From the NCBI RefSeq assembly GCF_011516925.1, contig NZ_WOTG01000001.1, forward strand, positions 434,001-498,000: 64,000 nt of DNA, in the 5' to 3' direction. Origin of the DNA: Acetobacter fabarum. Lineage in GTDB: Bacteria; Pseudomonadota; Alphaproteobacteria; Acetobacterales; Acetobacteraceae. How positions within the stretch are numbered: the first letter of the stretch is position 1; every line of letters starts with the position of its first letter. Under the pieces are notes generated by a model. The model had not been told where the DNA came from. It ran no database searches and saw nothing but the letters and a program-made list of their open reading frames with translations. Positions 38,102 through 47,823 of this stretch are shown here, in pieces. The position numbers and the translations under genes were made by a program.

Positions 38102-38305
38102 CTCACATTCCTCCCTGTCGCGGGGTGATCACGCGCCGCAGACCAGATGTTGTGTCACACTCCAACGTAAGCCGGACCATCTTTTCCTTCACCCCACCCA
38201 TACGGCAGAGTGCCCTTGATATCCCTTGCCAGAAGCACACAGCCCCCGGCTCTTTCTGTCTCAAGAGCTAGACCGGCCATGGGAGCGGAACAAGGGCACC
38301 GCCTG

Positions 38306-39529
38306 TCACGCTCTAGCGAGGCTATGCGCCGCCTGTGCTGCCTGTGCACCATGCTCAAGCCAGCTTTCACTGCCCATTTCCGCCAGACGGGAGGCTGTAC
38401 GGGCAAATGCGTCCGATCCCTCGCCCTCGGTAAACAGTTTGTCAGGTGCGGCCGCAGCCGAGGCAAACAGCAGGTTTCCGTTGTCGTACAAGGCATCTAT
38501 GAGGGTAATGAAGCGCCGCGCCAGGTTGGCCTCGTCCTGTCCCATGCAGGGAATGTTGTCGATCACGACAACGGGAAAACGCCTTGCCAGTGCCAGATAA
38601 TCGTTCGGCCCCAGCGGTTTTCCACACAAAGAGTTGAAATCGAACCGGCACACCGGCCCTGCCGCCTGCTCCACCTCAAAACTGCGGCCAATAAACTCCA
38701 GCGTGACCGGCTGGGGGCTGGCACCACCGGCCTGATGGGCAAAAATACGGTCCAGCGTGGCGTGGGCCTGCGCATCGGCCGGGACCAGCCATGTCTGCCG
38801 GTCCTGCTCGCGCCCGCGCCGGTAATCCCGTGGCGAATCCAGCTCGATCGTATCCAGCTCACGCCGGATAATGGCAATGAACGGCTTAAAGGCATCCGCC
38901 CCCGGTCTGTTCTGGAACAGCTGGGAAGGCTCGGTGTTGGAGGTGGCCACAATCACCACGCCATCGGCAAACAGGGCCTCAAACAGGCGGCCCAGAATCA
39001 TGGCATCGGCAATGTCGTTCACCTGAAACTCGTCAAAGCACAAAAGCTGCACACGGGCTGCAATGGCTTTGGCCAGCGGGGGAATGGGGTCGGCCATACC
39101 GGGGTTGGCGGCCTTGAGGGCATGCAGCTTCTGGTGCACGTCCTGCATGAAGCGCAGAAAATGGATGCGCTCCTTGAGCCGGACAGGCGCACAGCCAAAA
39201 AACAGATCCATGACCATGGTTTTGCCCCGGCCGACCCGCCCCACAATATAAAGCCCGCGCGGGCGGTCCTGCGTGGGCTGTGCGGGCTGGCTCATCAGCT
39301 TTTTGGCAAGTCCTGCCAGAAAGCCCCTGCCTTTGCTGGCGGGGCTGGCCGCCTGCGGCGCGCGCGCGGGCATGGTGGCAAGTTCGCGCCACAACTGGTC
39401 CAGACGTTCGACCACACGGGCCTGATCCGGATCGCTCTTGATGTCCCCGGTCGCAATGCGCTGCCGGTAAACTGCCAGAGGCCCCTGTGCGGTCGCAGCG
39501 GAGGCCCCGCTCGTGTTCATGTCTGTCAT
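38306..39529 (-). CDS. zapE: cell division ATPase ZapE (AFG1-like)
   Basis: The 407-residue AFG1/ZapE-family P-loop ATPase has Walker A GRVGRGKTMVMD near residue 125, Walker B LLCFDEFQVND and the downstream ATSNTEPSQLF sensor. The C-terminal FDFNSLCGKPLG and DNIPCMG motifs are also present. E. coli ZapE acts at the Z-ring during constriction and in oxidative or low-oxygen stress. The ATG at 39529 is used because sequence upstream of MTDMNTSG is not family-like. The gene reads toward sucA on the same strand, but a 204-base gap makes a shared operon uncertain. Confidence 0.92.
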   Translation of the reverse strand: MTDMNTSGASAATAQGPLAVYRQRIATGDIKSDPDQARVVERLDQLWRELATMPARAPQAASPASKGRGFLAGLAKKLMSQPAQPTQDRPRGLYIVGRVGRGKTMVMDLFFGCAPVRLKERIHFLRFMQDVHQKLHALKAANPGMADPIPPLAKAIAARVQLLCFDEFQVNDIADAMILGRLFEALFADGVVIVATSNTEPSQLFQNRPGADAFKPFIAIIRRELDTIELDSPRDYRRGREQDRQTWLVPADAQAHATLDRIFAHQAGGASPQPVTLEFIGRSFEVEQAAGPVCRFDFNSLCGKPLGPNDYLALARRFPVVVIDNIPCMGQDEANLARRFITLIDALYDNGNLLFASAAAAPDKLFTEGEGSDAFARTASRLAEMGSESWLEHGAQAAQAAHSLARA

Positions 39530-39658
39530 AAGTCTGCCCGATAACGGCTTGAAGGCTCTTTCCGCAAGTATCAACACCTCTCCTAACCGTGTCGTGACAA
39601 GGCCGAAGGGCTCTGGTGCTGTTGGAAGGTCCAACATACCCATATCGGAGTCCATGTC

Positions 39659-39997
39659 ATGACCGACTGGAATGCTTATCGCGCCAATATGCAAAAAAAC
39701 GTCAAGGCACTGGCACAGCTAACCCCAAACACACTCAAAGGGTTGCAAACGCTGGAAACACCTCTGCCTGAACTGAAGCATCTGGACGCCAAAACGCGCG
39801 AGCTGATTGCGCTGGCCGTAGCCGTAACCACACGGTGTGATGGCTGTATTGCCGTACACTCCGCTGCCGCCCGCAAGGTAGGCGCCAGCAAGGAGGAAAT
39901 AGCCGAAGCCCTTGGCGTGGCCGTGGCGCTGAACGCAGGGGCCGCCCTTGTCTATTCCAGCCGGGTGATGGAAGCGTTTGACAGCACGGAAAGCTGA
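39659..39997 (+). CDS. carboxymuconolactone decarboxylase / AhpD-like family protein
   Basis: The 112-residue protein has the CMD/AhpD pattern LDAKTRELIALAVAVTTRCDGCIAVH: a helix followed by the redox CxxC (CDGC) with a downstream His. A second helix pair, GASKEEIAEALGVAVALN, follows. AhpD relatives reduce peroxiredoxin partners, while others are lactone decarboxylases. The CxxC pattern favours a thiol-redox role. It diverges from zapE with a 129-base gap and converges on comEC. Confidence 0.87.
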   Translation: MTDWNAYRANMQKNVKALAQLTPNTLKGLQTLETPLPELKHLDAKTRELIALAVAVTTRCDGCIAVHSAAARKVGASKEEIAEALGVAVALNAGAALVYSSRVMEAFDSTES

Positions 39998-40014
39998 CTA
40001 ACGCCCCATAAACA

Positions 40015-40031
40015 GGCGTGGGTGCCACGCC
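40015..40031. terminator. short hairpin between convergent AhpD-like and comEC genes
   Basis: GGCGTGG pairs with CCACGCC around a three-base loop in the 44-base gap between two convergent stops. There is no T-run, so it is weak. Confidence 0.4.
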
Positions 40032-40041
40032 AGCACACACC

Positions 40042-42237
40042 TTATTCCGCCTGAGCCAGAGGCAGGGTGGGCATACCGTGGCCGCCGGGCTTAAGCACCC
40101 ACAGCCGCTCCCCCCGTGTTTGCCGGTCACTGACCACCCGCACGCCCGAAGCCAGAAAAACCGCCTGTGCTCCCACGCGCCAGGCAGAAAAACGATCCAG
40201 CCGGACTGCAACATCGGGGCATGATTCCCTTAAGGGGGCCACGCTCACCACCAGATCAGCCTGCGCGCACAGGTCTGGGGGGAGCAGGCTGCGCCCGTCC
40301 GAGGGATCATGCACACGCAGCACCACTTCGTGCTTATTGCGGAGCAGGGTGCAGGTGCCCCCGGCATCGCCCTCCCCGCAGATCAGGCTGCCATCGGGTG
40401 TTTCGGCCGCCTGCTCTGCCGTGGTGGAAAAACCGGTTACAGGCATGGCCAGTGCCTGCGCCCAGGCAGCCTTTATGGCCCGCTCATCCCGCGCATGGCC
40501 CATAACCAGTATGGCCGCGTGGTCGCGCACCCCCATTAACTGCCCATCCGGGCTGATCAGGAGGTCTGGCCGGCTCACTAGCCATGGGCTCAGGGTGGCA
40601 CACAGTACAACAGGCATGCCCCACCACCGCAGCCGCCCCCGCCACAAACACAGCCAGCACAGGCCCAGAAGCACACCGGCAAGCCCCCAGCCGGGCATGG
40701 CGGGCACCTCCATGCGCGCACCCGGCCAAGCTGCCACACTCCGCGCCAGCCACAGCACAACACGCACACCGGCATCCATCAGGTATAAAAAAGGGGCCTC
40801 TGCATGCAGGGGCATGGCCACCAGCGCCGCCAGCCCCAGCGGCATAATCCAAACGCCCATAAGCGGCACGGCCAGCAGGTTGGCCAGCACAAAAAACGGC
40901 TGCACCACCCCAAAATGGGCCATCACCACCGGCAAGGTGGCCGTGCCAGCCAAAAGGCTGGTCAGCACCAGCATAACACCATGCCGGGCCAGCCCGTGTC
41001 TGGCTCCCGTAAGCCCGGACAGGCGGCGGGTCAGGCGGGGTTGCAGGAGCTCATACCCCGCCACAAGCGCCATAACCGCGGCCATGGACATTTGAAAAGC
41101 CACATCCAGCACAACCTGCGGTGCCACCAGCAGCATAAGGGTTGCCGCCAGCGCCAGCCCCCGCATGGACACGGCCCTGCGCCCCACCATAAGCCCCAGC
41201 ACCACAACACTGGCCATAAGCCAGCTCCGCACGGCGGGCAGGTGCGCGCCTGTAAGCAGTACATACCCCCCGCCCACACCCCATGCCACAAAAGCGGAAA
41301 GCGCCTTGCAGGGCCACCGCAGGGCGGCATATTCCCACGCGGCCAGCGCCATGCGGCAAACCAGCATGGCCGCCCCCATAACAAGGCCAAGGTGCAAGCC
41401 CGCTACCGCCAGCAGATGCGCAAGCCCGGAGGCGGCAAAATCTTCCCGCACATCCTGCGGAACGGCCTCTGCCCTGCCATCCAGCAAAGTGGCAACAACA
41501 GCCCCGGAAGGGCCGGGCAGAACAGCCCGCACACGCGCGTTAACCCGACCGCGCACGGTAGCCACCCCCTGCCAGAAGCCCGATACCCTGCCCTGTACCC
41601 CCGGCTCCACCTGCACGGGCTCCAGTGCATAACCACTTCCTGCCTGCCCGGAAAACCATGCCTCGAACTGCCTGTCCCGCCCACCGGGCAGGGCGGGAAA
41701 AGGCGGGGGCTGCAGCATAGTCCGCACCCGCACGCCATCCCCCGGCGCGAGCAGGGCCGAATCGTGTTGCACCAGCCGTATAGCCAGAGTGCGGCGCAGG
41801 GGGGCCATGCCATCATCTACAAAATCATGCAGAACCACCTGCGCAAGGGTCACGCGCCGTACCGGCTCCCCCTGCCCTGTGGACGCGGGAAAAAAGGCAA
41901 CATCGCGCACAATGCCGGAAATTTCGGTACCCCGGCGGGGCAGTTCAGGCATGGGCGGTTGGCGGTGTGCCGCGCACCATGCTGCACCAAACCCCACGGC
42001 CAACGCCATGCCAGCCCCACCAGCCAGCCGCGCCACAAGACTCTGCCGCCAGTAAAAACAGGCCCCAAGGCACAGGCCCACTACCCCTGCGGGAACGCCC
42101 ACACCACCGAGCAGCCCCGGCTCATACGGCCATAAAAAATAGGCGAGCGCCCCCAGCGCCAGCAGGACCGGAACCCACAGCACCAACCGCCTGAACTCCG
42201 CATCCAGCAACACCATGACAGACATCGGGTTCAGCAT
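40042..42237 (-). CDS. comEC: ComEC/Rec2-family competence membrane protein
   Basis: The 731-residue protein has an N-terminal DUF4131 region with two or three helices and an OB-like fold (about 10-190). The Competence-domain membrane core (about 220-500) contains GLAHLLAVAGLHLGLV and GGGYVLLTGAHLPAVRSWLM. A C-terminal soluble part begins SRPDLLISPDGQLMGVR. ComEC forms the inner-membrane channel for single-stranded DNA during uptake. The metal-binding HxHxDH motif of the C-terminal metallo-beta-lactamase domain found in Firmicutes ComEC is absent, as in many alphaproteobacterial versions. The ATG at 42237 diverges from gltX with a 38-base gap. Confidence 0.88.
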   Translation of the reverse strand: MLNPMSVMVLLDAEFRRLVLWVPVLLALGALAYFLWPYEPGLLGGVGVPAGVVGLCLGACFYWRQSLVARLAGGAGMALAVGFGAAWCAAHRQPPMPELPRRGTEISGIVRDVAFFPASTGQGEPVRRVTLAQVVLHDFVDDGMAPLRRTLAIRLVQHDSALLAPGDGVRVRTMLQPPPFPALPGGRDRQFEAWFSGQAGSGYALEPVQVEPGVQGRVSGFWQGVATVRGRVNARVRAVLPGPSGAVVATLLDGRAEAVPQDVREDFAASGLAHLLAVAGLHLGLVMGAAMLVCRMALAAWEYAALRWPCKALSAFVAWGVGGGYVLLTGAHLPAVRSWLMASVVVLGLMVGRRAVSMRGLALAATLMLLVAPQVVLDVAFQMSMAAVMALVAGYELLQPRLTRRLSGLTGARHGLARHGVMLVLTSLLAGTATLPVVMAHFGVVQPFFVLANLLAVPLMGVWIMPLGLAALVAMPLHAEAPFLYLMDAGVRVVLWLARSVAAWPGARMEVPAMPGWGLAGVLLGLCWLCLWRGRLRWWGMPVVLCATLSPWLVSRPDLLISPDGQLMGVRDHAAILVMGHARDERAIKAAWAQALAMPVTGFSTTAEQAAETPDGSLICGEGDAGGTCTLLRNKHEVVLRVHDPSDGRSLLPPDLCAQADLVVSVAPLRESCPDVAVRLDRFSAWRVGAQAVFLASGVRVVSDRQTRGERLWVLKPGGHGMPTLPLAQAE

Positions 42238-42275
42238 ATGGCTCCCTGCGCCTGCGCGTGATAAAGAAGCGCCCC

Positions 42276-43682
42276 ATGACGACCATCCGCACACGCTTTG
42301 CTCCGAGTCCGACAGGCCTGCTGCATATTGGCAACGCCCGCGCAGCCCTGTTCAACTTCCTCTTTGCCCGTCACCATGGCGGTCAATTCCTCCTGCGTAT
42401 TGAAGATACCGACCGCGAACGCTCCACCCAACAGGCCGTAGATGTTATTTTTGCGGGTCTGGACTGGATGGGCATTACGCCGGATGAGGAACCCGTCTTC
42501 CAGTCCTCGCGGGAGGCACGCCACCGCGAGGTTGCACTGGAACTGCTTGAAAAAGGTCTGGCCTACAAGTGCTACTGCACGCCAGAAGAACTCAGGCAGA
42601 TGCGCGAAGACGCCACAAAAAATGGCCTGCCCCCGCGCTATAACGGCCTGTGGCGCGACCGCGACCCGGCAGACGCGCCCGCAGGTGCCCCCTACGCCAT
42701 CCGCATCAAGGCCCCGCGTGAAGGGGATGCGGTTATTGATGATCTGGTGCAGGGCGAAGTCCGCGTGGCCAATGTGGAACTGGATGACATGATCATCCTG
42801 CGTTCCGATGGCACCCCCACCTACCAGCACGCCGTGGTGGTGGATGACCACGACATGGCCATTACCCACGTGATCCGTGGTGATGACCACCTGACCAACA
42901 CCTTCCGCCAAGCCATGATCTACCGCGCCATGGGCTGGGACCTGCCGCGCTTTGGCCACCTGCCGCTTATTCATGGCCCCGATGGCGCCAAGCTTTCCAA
43001 ACGCCATGGCGCGCAGTCCGTGGTGGAATTCCGCGACATGGGCTACCTGCCCGAAGCCCTTTGCAACTACCTGCTCCGTCTGGGCTGGGGGCATGGGGAT
43101 GCGGAAATCCTCTCGCGCGAAGAACAGATCAAGCTGTTCGACATTGATGGTGTGGGCCGTGCGCCCTCGCGCATGGATTACGCCAAGCTCGACCACATCA
43201 ACGCCGTATGGCTGCGGCAGGCGGATGACGTGCGCCTGACGGATGACGTTATGGAACGCCTGAAAAAAGTTGAAGGCGTTAATGTGGACGAAACCACCCG
43301 TGCCCGTGTGCTGTCCCTTATGCCCGGCCTTAAGGAACGCGCACGCACACTGGTTGAACTGACCGAGAACGCCGCCTTCCTTGGCCGCCATGTGCCCCTG
43401 CCCATGAACGCCAAGGCCGAAAAGCTGCTCACCCCCGAAGGCCGCGCCCTGCTGGGTGAACTGGCGCGGGATCTGGCCGTGGTGGAACCCTTCAGCCCCG
43501 AAAACATAGATGCCGCCCTGCGCGCCTTTGCCGAGCGTGGTGGCCACAAGCTTGGTCAGGTTGCCCAGCCACTGCGCGCGGCCGTAACCGGCTCCAACTC
43601 CTCCCCCGGGATTGATGCCACGTTGCAGGCACTCGGCCGGGATGAAACACTGGCCAGAATAGGAGCCGTTCTGCATGGCTAG
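42276..43682 (+). CDS. gltX: glutamate--tRNA ligase
   Basis: The 468-residue class I synthetase has the HIGH motif as HIGN (in [17 protein letters not shown]) and the KMSKS motif as KLSKRHG, plus the [10 protein letters not shown] segment for glutamate and ATP binding. Length is normal for bacterial GluRS. I cannot tell from sequence whether it is discriminating or also charges tRNA-Gln; alphaproteobacteria often have two copies. The ATG at 42276 matches the family start ([12 protein letters not shown]). The stop overlaps the pyrB start by eight bases, opening a long plus-strand gene run. Confidence 0.95.
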   Translation: MTTIRTRFAPSPTGLLHIGNARAALFNFLFARHHGGQFLLRIEDTDRERSTQQAVDVIFAGLDWMGITPDEEPVFQSSREARHREVALELLEKGLAYKCYCTPEELRQMREDATKNGLPPRYNGLWRDRDPADAPAGAPYAIRIKAPREGDAVIDDLVQGEVRVANVELDDMIILRSDGTPTYQHAVVVDDHDMAITHVIRGDDHLTNTFRQAMIYRAMGWDLPRFGHLPLIHGPDGAKLSKRHGAQSVVEFRDMGYLPEALCNYLLRLGWGHGDAEILSREEQIKLFDIDGVGRAPSRMDYAKLDHINAVWLRQADDVRLTDDVMERLKKVEGVNVDETTRARVLSLMPGLKERARTLVELTENAAFLGRHVPLPMNAKAEKLLTPEGRALLGELARDLAVVEPFSPENIDAALRAFAERGGHKLGQVAQPLRAAVTGSNSSPGIDATLQALGRDETLARIGAVLHG

Positions 43683-44616
43683 CTTTCCCGGCCGCCACAC
43701 CCGGCATCTGCTCGGGCTGGAGGGCATGACGCCAGACCAGATCGAGCCGCTGCTGGATCTGGCCGAGAGCTATGCCCTGCTCAACCGCTCCCGCAAGGTC
43801 CCGCGCGATGTGCTGCGCGGGCGCACCTTGATCAACCTGTTTTTTGAAGACAGTACGCGCACGCGTACCTCCTTCGAACTGGCAGGCAAGCGGCTGGGGG
43901 CGGACGTGATCAACATGTCCGTCGCCCAGTCCTCGGTGAACAAGGGGGAAACCCTGCTGGACACCGCAGCCACCCTTAATGCCATGCGCACGGACCTGCT
44001 GGTGGTCCGCCACTCCCAGTCCGGTGCGCCCGCCCTGCTGGCCCGCAAGGTGGAAGCCTCGGTCGTGAATGCGGGCGATGGCATGCACGAGCACCCCACG
44101 CAGGCTTTGCTGGATGCGCTGACCATCCGCCGCCACCATGGCACTCTGGGGGGGCTTAAAGTCGCCATCTGTGGGGATGTCGCCCATTCCCGCGTGGCGC
44201 GCTCCAATATTCATCTGCTCACCACAATGGGCAGTTCCGTGCGCCTTGTAGGCCCGCCCACACTGGTACCGGGCAACCTTGGACAGCTTGGGGTGGACAT
44301 CCACCACAGCATGGAAGACGGCCTGCGCGATGTGGATGTGGTGATGATGCTGCGCCTGCAGCGCGAGCGCATGTCCTCCGGGCTTATTCCCAGCGCGCGC
44401 GAATACTTCCGCTTTTTTGGTCTGGACCGCAGGCGGCTGGATCTGGCGCACAAAAACGCACTGGTCATGCACCCCGGCCCCATGAACCGGGGCGTGGAAA
44501 TTGACAGCTCCGTTGCCGATTCCGACCAGAGCGTTATTCAGGAACAGGTGGAAATGGGTGTGGCCGTACGCATGGCCGTTCTGGACCGCCTTACACGCAG
44601 CAGGCAAACGCCATGA
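43675..44616 (+). CDS. pyrB: aspartate carbamoyltransferase catalytic subunit
   Basis: The 313-residue enzyme condenses carbamoyl phosphate and aspartate in pyrimidine synthesis. The carbamoyl-phosphate loop [15 protein letters not shown], the [10 protein letters not shown] motif and the MHPGPMNRG segment are intact. No pyrI regulatory subunit is nearby. Instead, a pyrC-like gene lacking zinc ligands overlaps its stop by four bases, an arrangement like the PyrB plus inactive PyrC' complexes known in Pseudomonas. Its start lies inside gltX. Confidence 0.96.
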   Translation: MASFPGRHTRHLLGLEGMTPDQIEPLLDLAESYALLNRSRKVPRDVLRGRTLINLFFEDSTRTRTSFELAGKRLGADVINMSVAQSSVNKGETLLDTAATLNAMRTDLLVVRHSQSGAPALLARKVEASVVNAGDGMHEHPTQALLDALTIRRHHGTLGGLKVAICGDVAHSRVARSNIHLLTTMGSSVRLVGPPTLVPGNLGQLGVDIHHSMEDGLRDVDVVMMLRLQRERMSSGLIPSAREYFRFFGLDRRRLDLAHKNALVMHPGPMNRGVEIDSSVADSDQSVIQEQVEMGVAVRMAVLDRLTRSRQTP

Positions 44617-45905
44617 CCACCGTTGTTTTTGAAAATGTCCGCCTGATCGACCCGGCCTCCGGGCTGGACCAGCCCGGTCGCCTGCTTGTGCGCGACGGGC
44701 AGATAGCCGGCATAGACAAACCCGGTGCAGAAGGCAGGCCGGAAGGTGCCGCCCATGTGGATGGGCAAGGTGCCGTGCTCTGCCCCGGTCTTGTGGACAT
44801 GCGCGTGGAAATTGGTGAACCCGGTTACGAATACCGTGAGACCATAGCCTCCGCCACCCGTGCTGCCTCTGCCGGGGGGATTACCACCATTGCAGTACTC
44901 CCCACCTGCAAACCCGCCATAGATAACCCTGCTCTGGTCCGGATGCTCCGCGCCCGGGGGGAGGAAACCGGGGCTGTAACCATTCTGCCCTATGGGGCCC
45001 TGACCAAAGGGTGCGAAGGCAAGGAACTGGCCGAAATCGGCCTGCTGCACGAAGCCGGAGCCGTGGCCTTTACCGATGGTAACCGCGCCATAGACCCTTC
45101 CCGCCTTATGCGGCTTGCTCTGGCCTATGCCAGCGGGTTTAACGCCATGGTGGTGCAGCACCCCGAAGACCCATCCCTTGCCGGGTCAGGGTGTGCCACA
45201 TCTGGCGCACTGGCCACCCGCCTTGGGCTTGCGGGCATTCCCACAGCGGCCGAATCGATCATGATCGCGCGGGACATCCGTCTGGCGGAACTGACCGGGG
45301 GACGCCTGCATTTTGGCCATGTCTCCACGGGAGAAGGGCTGGACCTGATCCGTCAGGCCAAGGTGCGCGGGCTGAACGTGACATGCGATACAGCCCCCCC
45401 CTATTTTGACCTGAACGAAAACGCGATTGGCGATTTCAGAACCTACGCCAAGTTCTCCCCCCCCCTGCGGAGCGAGGAAGACCGGCTGGCCGTATGTGCC
45501 GGGCTGGCCGATGGCACGATTGACGCCATTGCCTCCGACCACCACCCGCGGGATGCGGATGACAAGCGCCTGCCCTTTGCGCAGGCCGCAACCGGAGGCA
45601 CGGGCATGGTGACGCTGCTGGGCGTAACCCTTGCGCGTGTGCATGATGGCACGCTGGGTCTGCCACAGGCCCTTGGCCTGCTGACCTACCGCCCCGCCAG
45701 CCTGCTGGGCGTGGAAGCCGGAACACTGGCCGTAGGGGCCATGGCCGACCTGTGCCTGTTTGCCCCAGAGCAGAGCTGGCTGGTAACAGCAGGCAAGCTC
45801 CCCGGTCGTGCGCAGAACACTCCATTTGACCGCCGCCCGCTGGAAGGCCGCGTACTGGGCACATGGAAGGCTGGCCAGCGCGTTTATGAGGCAGACGCGG
45901 CATGA
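44613..45905 (+). CDS. pyrC: dihydroorotase-like protein lacking the HxH zinc motif (PyrC'/PyrX type)
   Basis: The 430-residue amidohydrolase is of the type I dihydroorotase family. The first metal motif of active enzymes, DxHxHxR followed by EPG, here reads D62-M-R64-V-E66-I-G68-EPG, so both histidines and the substrate arginine are replaced. Later ligand regions QHPED, HFGHVST and IASDHHP are kept. This pattern resembles the non-catalytic partner of PyrB in Pseudomonas, where it supports transcarbamoylase assembly; similar variants occur beside pyrB in alphaproteobacteria. A separate active dihydroorotase would then be expected elsewhere in the genome. The gene overlaps pyrB and plsY by four bases each. 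Confidence 0.9.
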   Translation: MTTVVFENVRLIDPASGLDQPGRLLVRDGQIAGIDKPGAEGRPEGAAHVDGQGAVLCPGLVDMRVEIGEPGYEYRETIASATRAASAGGITTIAVLPTCKPAIDNPALVRMLRARGEETGAVTILPYGALTKGCEGKELAEIGLLHEAGAVAFTDGNRAIDPSRLMRLALAYASGFNAMVVQHPEDPSLAGSGCATSGALATRLGLAGIPTAAESIMIARDIRLAELTGGRLHFGHVSTGEGLDLIRQAKVRGLNVTCDTAPPYFDLNENAIGDFRTYAKFSPPLRSEEDRLAVCAGLADGTIDAIASDHHPRDADDKRLPFAQAATGGTGMVTLLGVTLARVHDGTLGLPQALGLLTYRPASLLGVEAGTLAVGAMADLCLFAPEQSWLVTAGKLPGRAQNTPFDRRPLEGRVLGTWKAGQRVYEADAA

Positions 45906-46546
45906 GCGGGCAGCTTCCCTCCTACGTGCTGTGGCTTATGGCGGCCATGGCGTTCATGGGTTACGCGCTGGGGAGTGTTCCGTTCGGGCTGATCCTGACC
46001 AACCTTGGCGGTGCGGGGGATTTACGCAGCATCGGCTCGGGCAATATTGGCGCGACCAACGTGCTGCGCACCGGCCGCAAGGACCTTGCCGCCGCAACGC
46101 TGGGGCTGGATGCAGGCAAGGGGTTTCTGGCGGTTCTGATCGCATGGGTCATGACCTCACCCGATTATTCCGACCATACCGCATCTCTTGCGGCCCTTGC
46201 GGCGGTGGTGGGGCACTGTTTCCCCGTTTTTCTGGGCTTTCGGGGGGGCAAGGGCGTGGCCACGGGGCTGGGGGCACTGCTTGCCCTCTCCCCCATTACC
46301 GGGCTGGTCGGGTGTGCCGTGTGGCTGGGGGTTGCCAAGCTCTCCCGCATTTCCTCCGCCGGGGCGTTGGCTGCCTTTGTGGTCATGCCCGTTGTTATTC
46401 TGGCCCTGTATGGGTTTTCCTTTCAGGCTAGCCCAAAACCCATGGCAACGCTGCTGATCAGCCTGCTGGTCATTGCCCGCCATCATGAAAACATTGTCCG
46501 TATCCTGCGGGGGACCGAGTCCCGCATTGGTCAGAAAAAGGACTGA
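45902..46546 (+). CDS. plsY: glycerol-3-phosphate acyltransferase PlsY
   Basis: The 214-residue inner-membrane enzyme acylates glycerol-3-phosphate using acyl-phosphate. The three PlsY loops are present: GSVPFGL followed by GSGNIGATNVLRTGRK, then GHCFPVFLGFRGGKGVATG, and a C-terminal ARHHENIVRILRGTESR. Five or so membrane helices separate them. The ATG overlaps the preceding stop by four bases. With plsC at 27948 it supplies phosphatidic acid for the lipid genes in this window. Confidence 0.95.
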   Translation: MSGQLPSYVLWLMAAMAFMGYALGSVPFGLILTNLGGAGDLRSIGSGNIGATNVLRTGRKDLAAATLGLDAGKGFLAVLIAWVMTSPDYSDHTASLAALAAVVGHCFPVFLGFRGGKGVATGLGALLALSPITGLVGCAVWLGVAKLSRISSAGALAAFVVMPVVILALYGFSFQASPKPMATLLISLLVIARHHENIVRILRGTESRIGQKKD

Positions 46547-46579
46547 CCGGCCTTTGTGCCGGTTGCTCCACCCTTTCGC

Positions 46580-47794
46580 ATGAGCAGCCTGTATGCAGCC
46601 CTGCGCCTTGCGCGGACCGAGCAAGTTGGTCCGCGCACATGGCAGCGGCTGGTCGCGCAGTATGGCACGCCAGAGACGGCATTGGATGCCCTGCCGGGTC
46701 TGCCCGCCAGAGGGCGCACACGCCCCAGCATTCCCCCGCGGGACAGCATTGAGCGCGAAATTGAGAACACGCTGGCCCTCGGCGGGCAGTTCCTGACCCT
46801 GCTGGACCCGCACTACCCACCCCTTTTGCGGCATATTCCCGATGCCCCACCCGTACTGAGCATTCTGGGCGACCCCGCCTGCCTGAGCCAGCCGGGCGTT
46901 GGCATTGTCGGAGCACGCAATGCCTCGGCCCAGGGGTTACGGCTGGCCGAAAGCCTGGCCACGGAAATAGCCGACTCCGGCCTGAGCGTTATTTCCGGTC
47001 TGGCACGGGGGATAGACAGTGCCGCCCATCATGGCGCGCTTTACAAACAGGGCCTGACCGTTGCCGCCATAGCAGGTGGGCTGGACTGCCCTTACCCGCC
47101 CCAGAACACCGATTTGCAGGCACGCATTGCCCAAATGGGCGCAGTTGTGACCGAGGCGCCCCTTGGCACCGCCCCGCAAGGCCGCCATTTTCCGCGCCGG
47201 AACAGGCTTATTGCAGGGCTGGCCCTTGGCTGTGTGGTGGTGGAGGCAGCCCCCCATTCTGGCACGCTGATTACGGCACGCATGGCCGCCGATTACGGGC
47301 GAGAGGTCTTTGCCGTGCCCGGCTCCCCGCTGGACCCAAGGTGCAGGGGCAGCAATGATCTGCTGCGCAAGGGGGCCATTCTGGTTGAGCGTGTGTCCGA
47401 TATTCTGCCCCATATTGCCGTAACTCCACCCCAAAACCCGCCTTTGGCCCTGAGCCGCACAAAATCCACGCTTGACCTGTTTGCATCTCTTCCCCCCTCC
47501 GCCACCACAGGCACGGAGGGGAAGGATTTTAAAAATTCACCACAAAAACAAAGCCTTGCGCATACAGCACCGACCTTGCCAGCACAGCAGCATGCAGCGC
47601 CCACCCCTGCCAGACAGCTGCTTGATCTTCTGTCCTTTACACCCATAGCTGTTGACGATCTTATAAGGCGCTGCCAGTTCTCGGCTTCTGTCGTTCTGGC
47701 CGCGCTCACCCAGCTTGAGCTGTCAGGTCAGGTGACCACCTATCAGGATGGTCGCGTTGGGCTAACTAACGGGCAGGCAGAAACGAGTAGGTAA
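46580..47794 (+). CDS. dprA: DNA-processing protein DprA
   Basis: The 404-residue protein loads RecA onto incoming single-stranded DNA in transformation. The Rossmann-like DprA core shows VGIVGARNAS, GLARGIDSAAHHGAL, GGLDCPYPPQN and HFPRRNRLIAGL. A winged-helix-like C-terminal domain follows (TPIAVDDLIRRCQFSASVVLAAL), joined by a low-complexity Thr/Pro/Gln linker. The ATG at 46580 is used; a GTG at 46556 is the alternative, and neither has a clear ribosome-binding site. comEC lies 4 kb to the left on the other strand, but pilus-type uptake genes are not in the window. Confidence 0.94.
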   Translation: MSSLYAALRLARTEQVGPRTWQRLVAQYGTPETALDALPGLPARGRTRPSIPPRDSIEREIENTLALGGQFLTLLDPHYPPLLRHIPDAPPVLSILGDPACLSQPGVGIVGARNASAQGLRLAESLATEIADSGLSVISGLARGIDSAAHHGALYKQGLTVAAIAGGLDCPYPPQNTDLQARIAQMGAVVTEAPLGTAPQGRHFPRRNRLIAGLALGCVVVEAAPHSGTLITARMAADYGREVFAVPGSPLDPRCRGSNDLLRKGAILVERVSDILPHIAVTPPQNPPLALSRTKSTLDLFASLPPSATTGTEGKDFKNSPQKQSLAHTAPTLPAQQHAAPTPARQLLDLLSFTPIAVDDLIRRCQFSASVVLAALTQLELSGQVTTYQDGRVGLTNGQAETSR

Positions 47795-47823
47795 GTGCTG
47801 CTTCCGGGCAGGTCGGAGAGAGT

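Noticed and set aside
40042-47794. Competence island containing comEC and dprA
   Set aside because: The genes between them are gltX, pyrimidine and lipid genes; the two are on opposite strands with no other uptake gene, so proximity is probably incidental.
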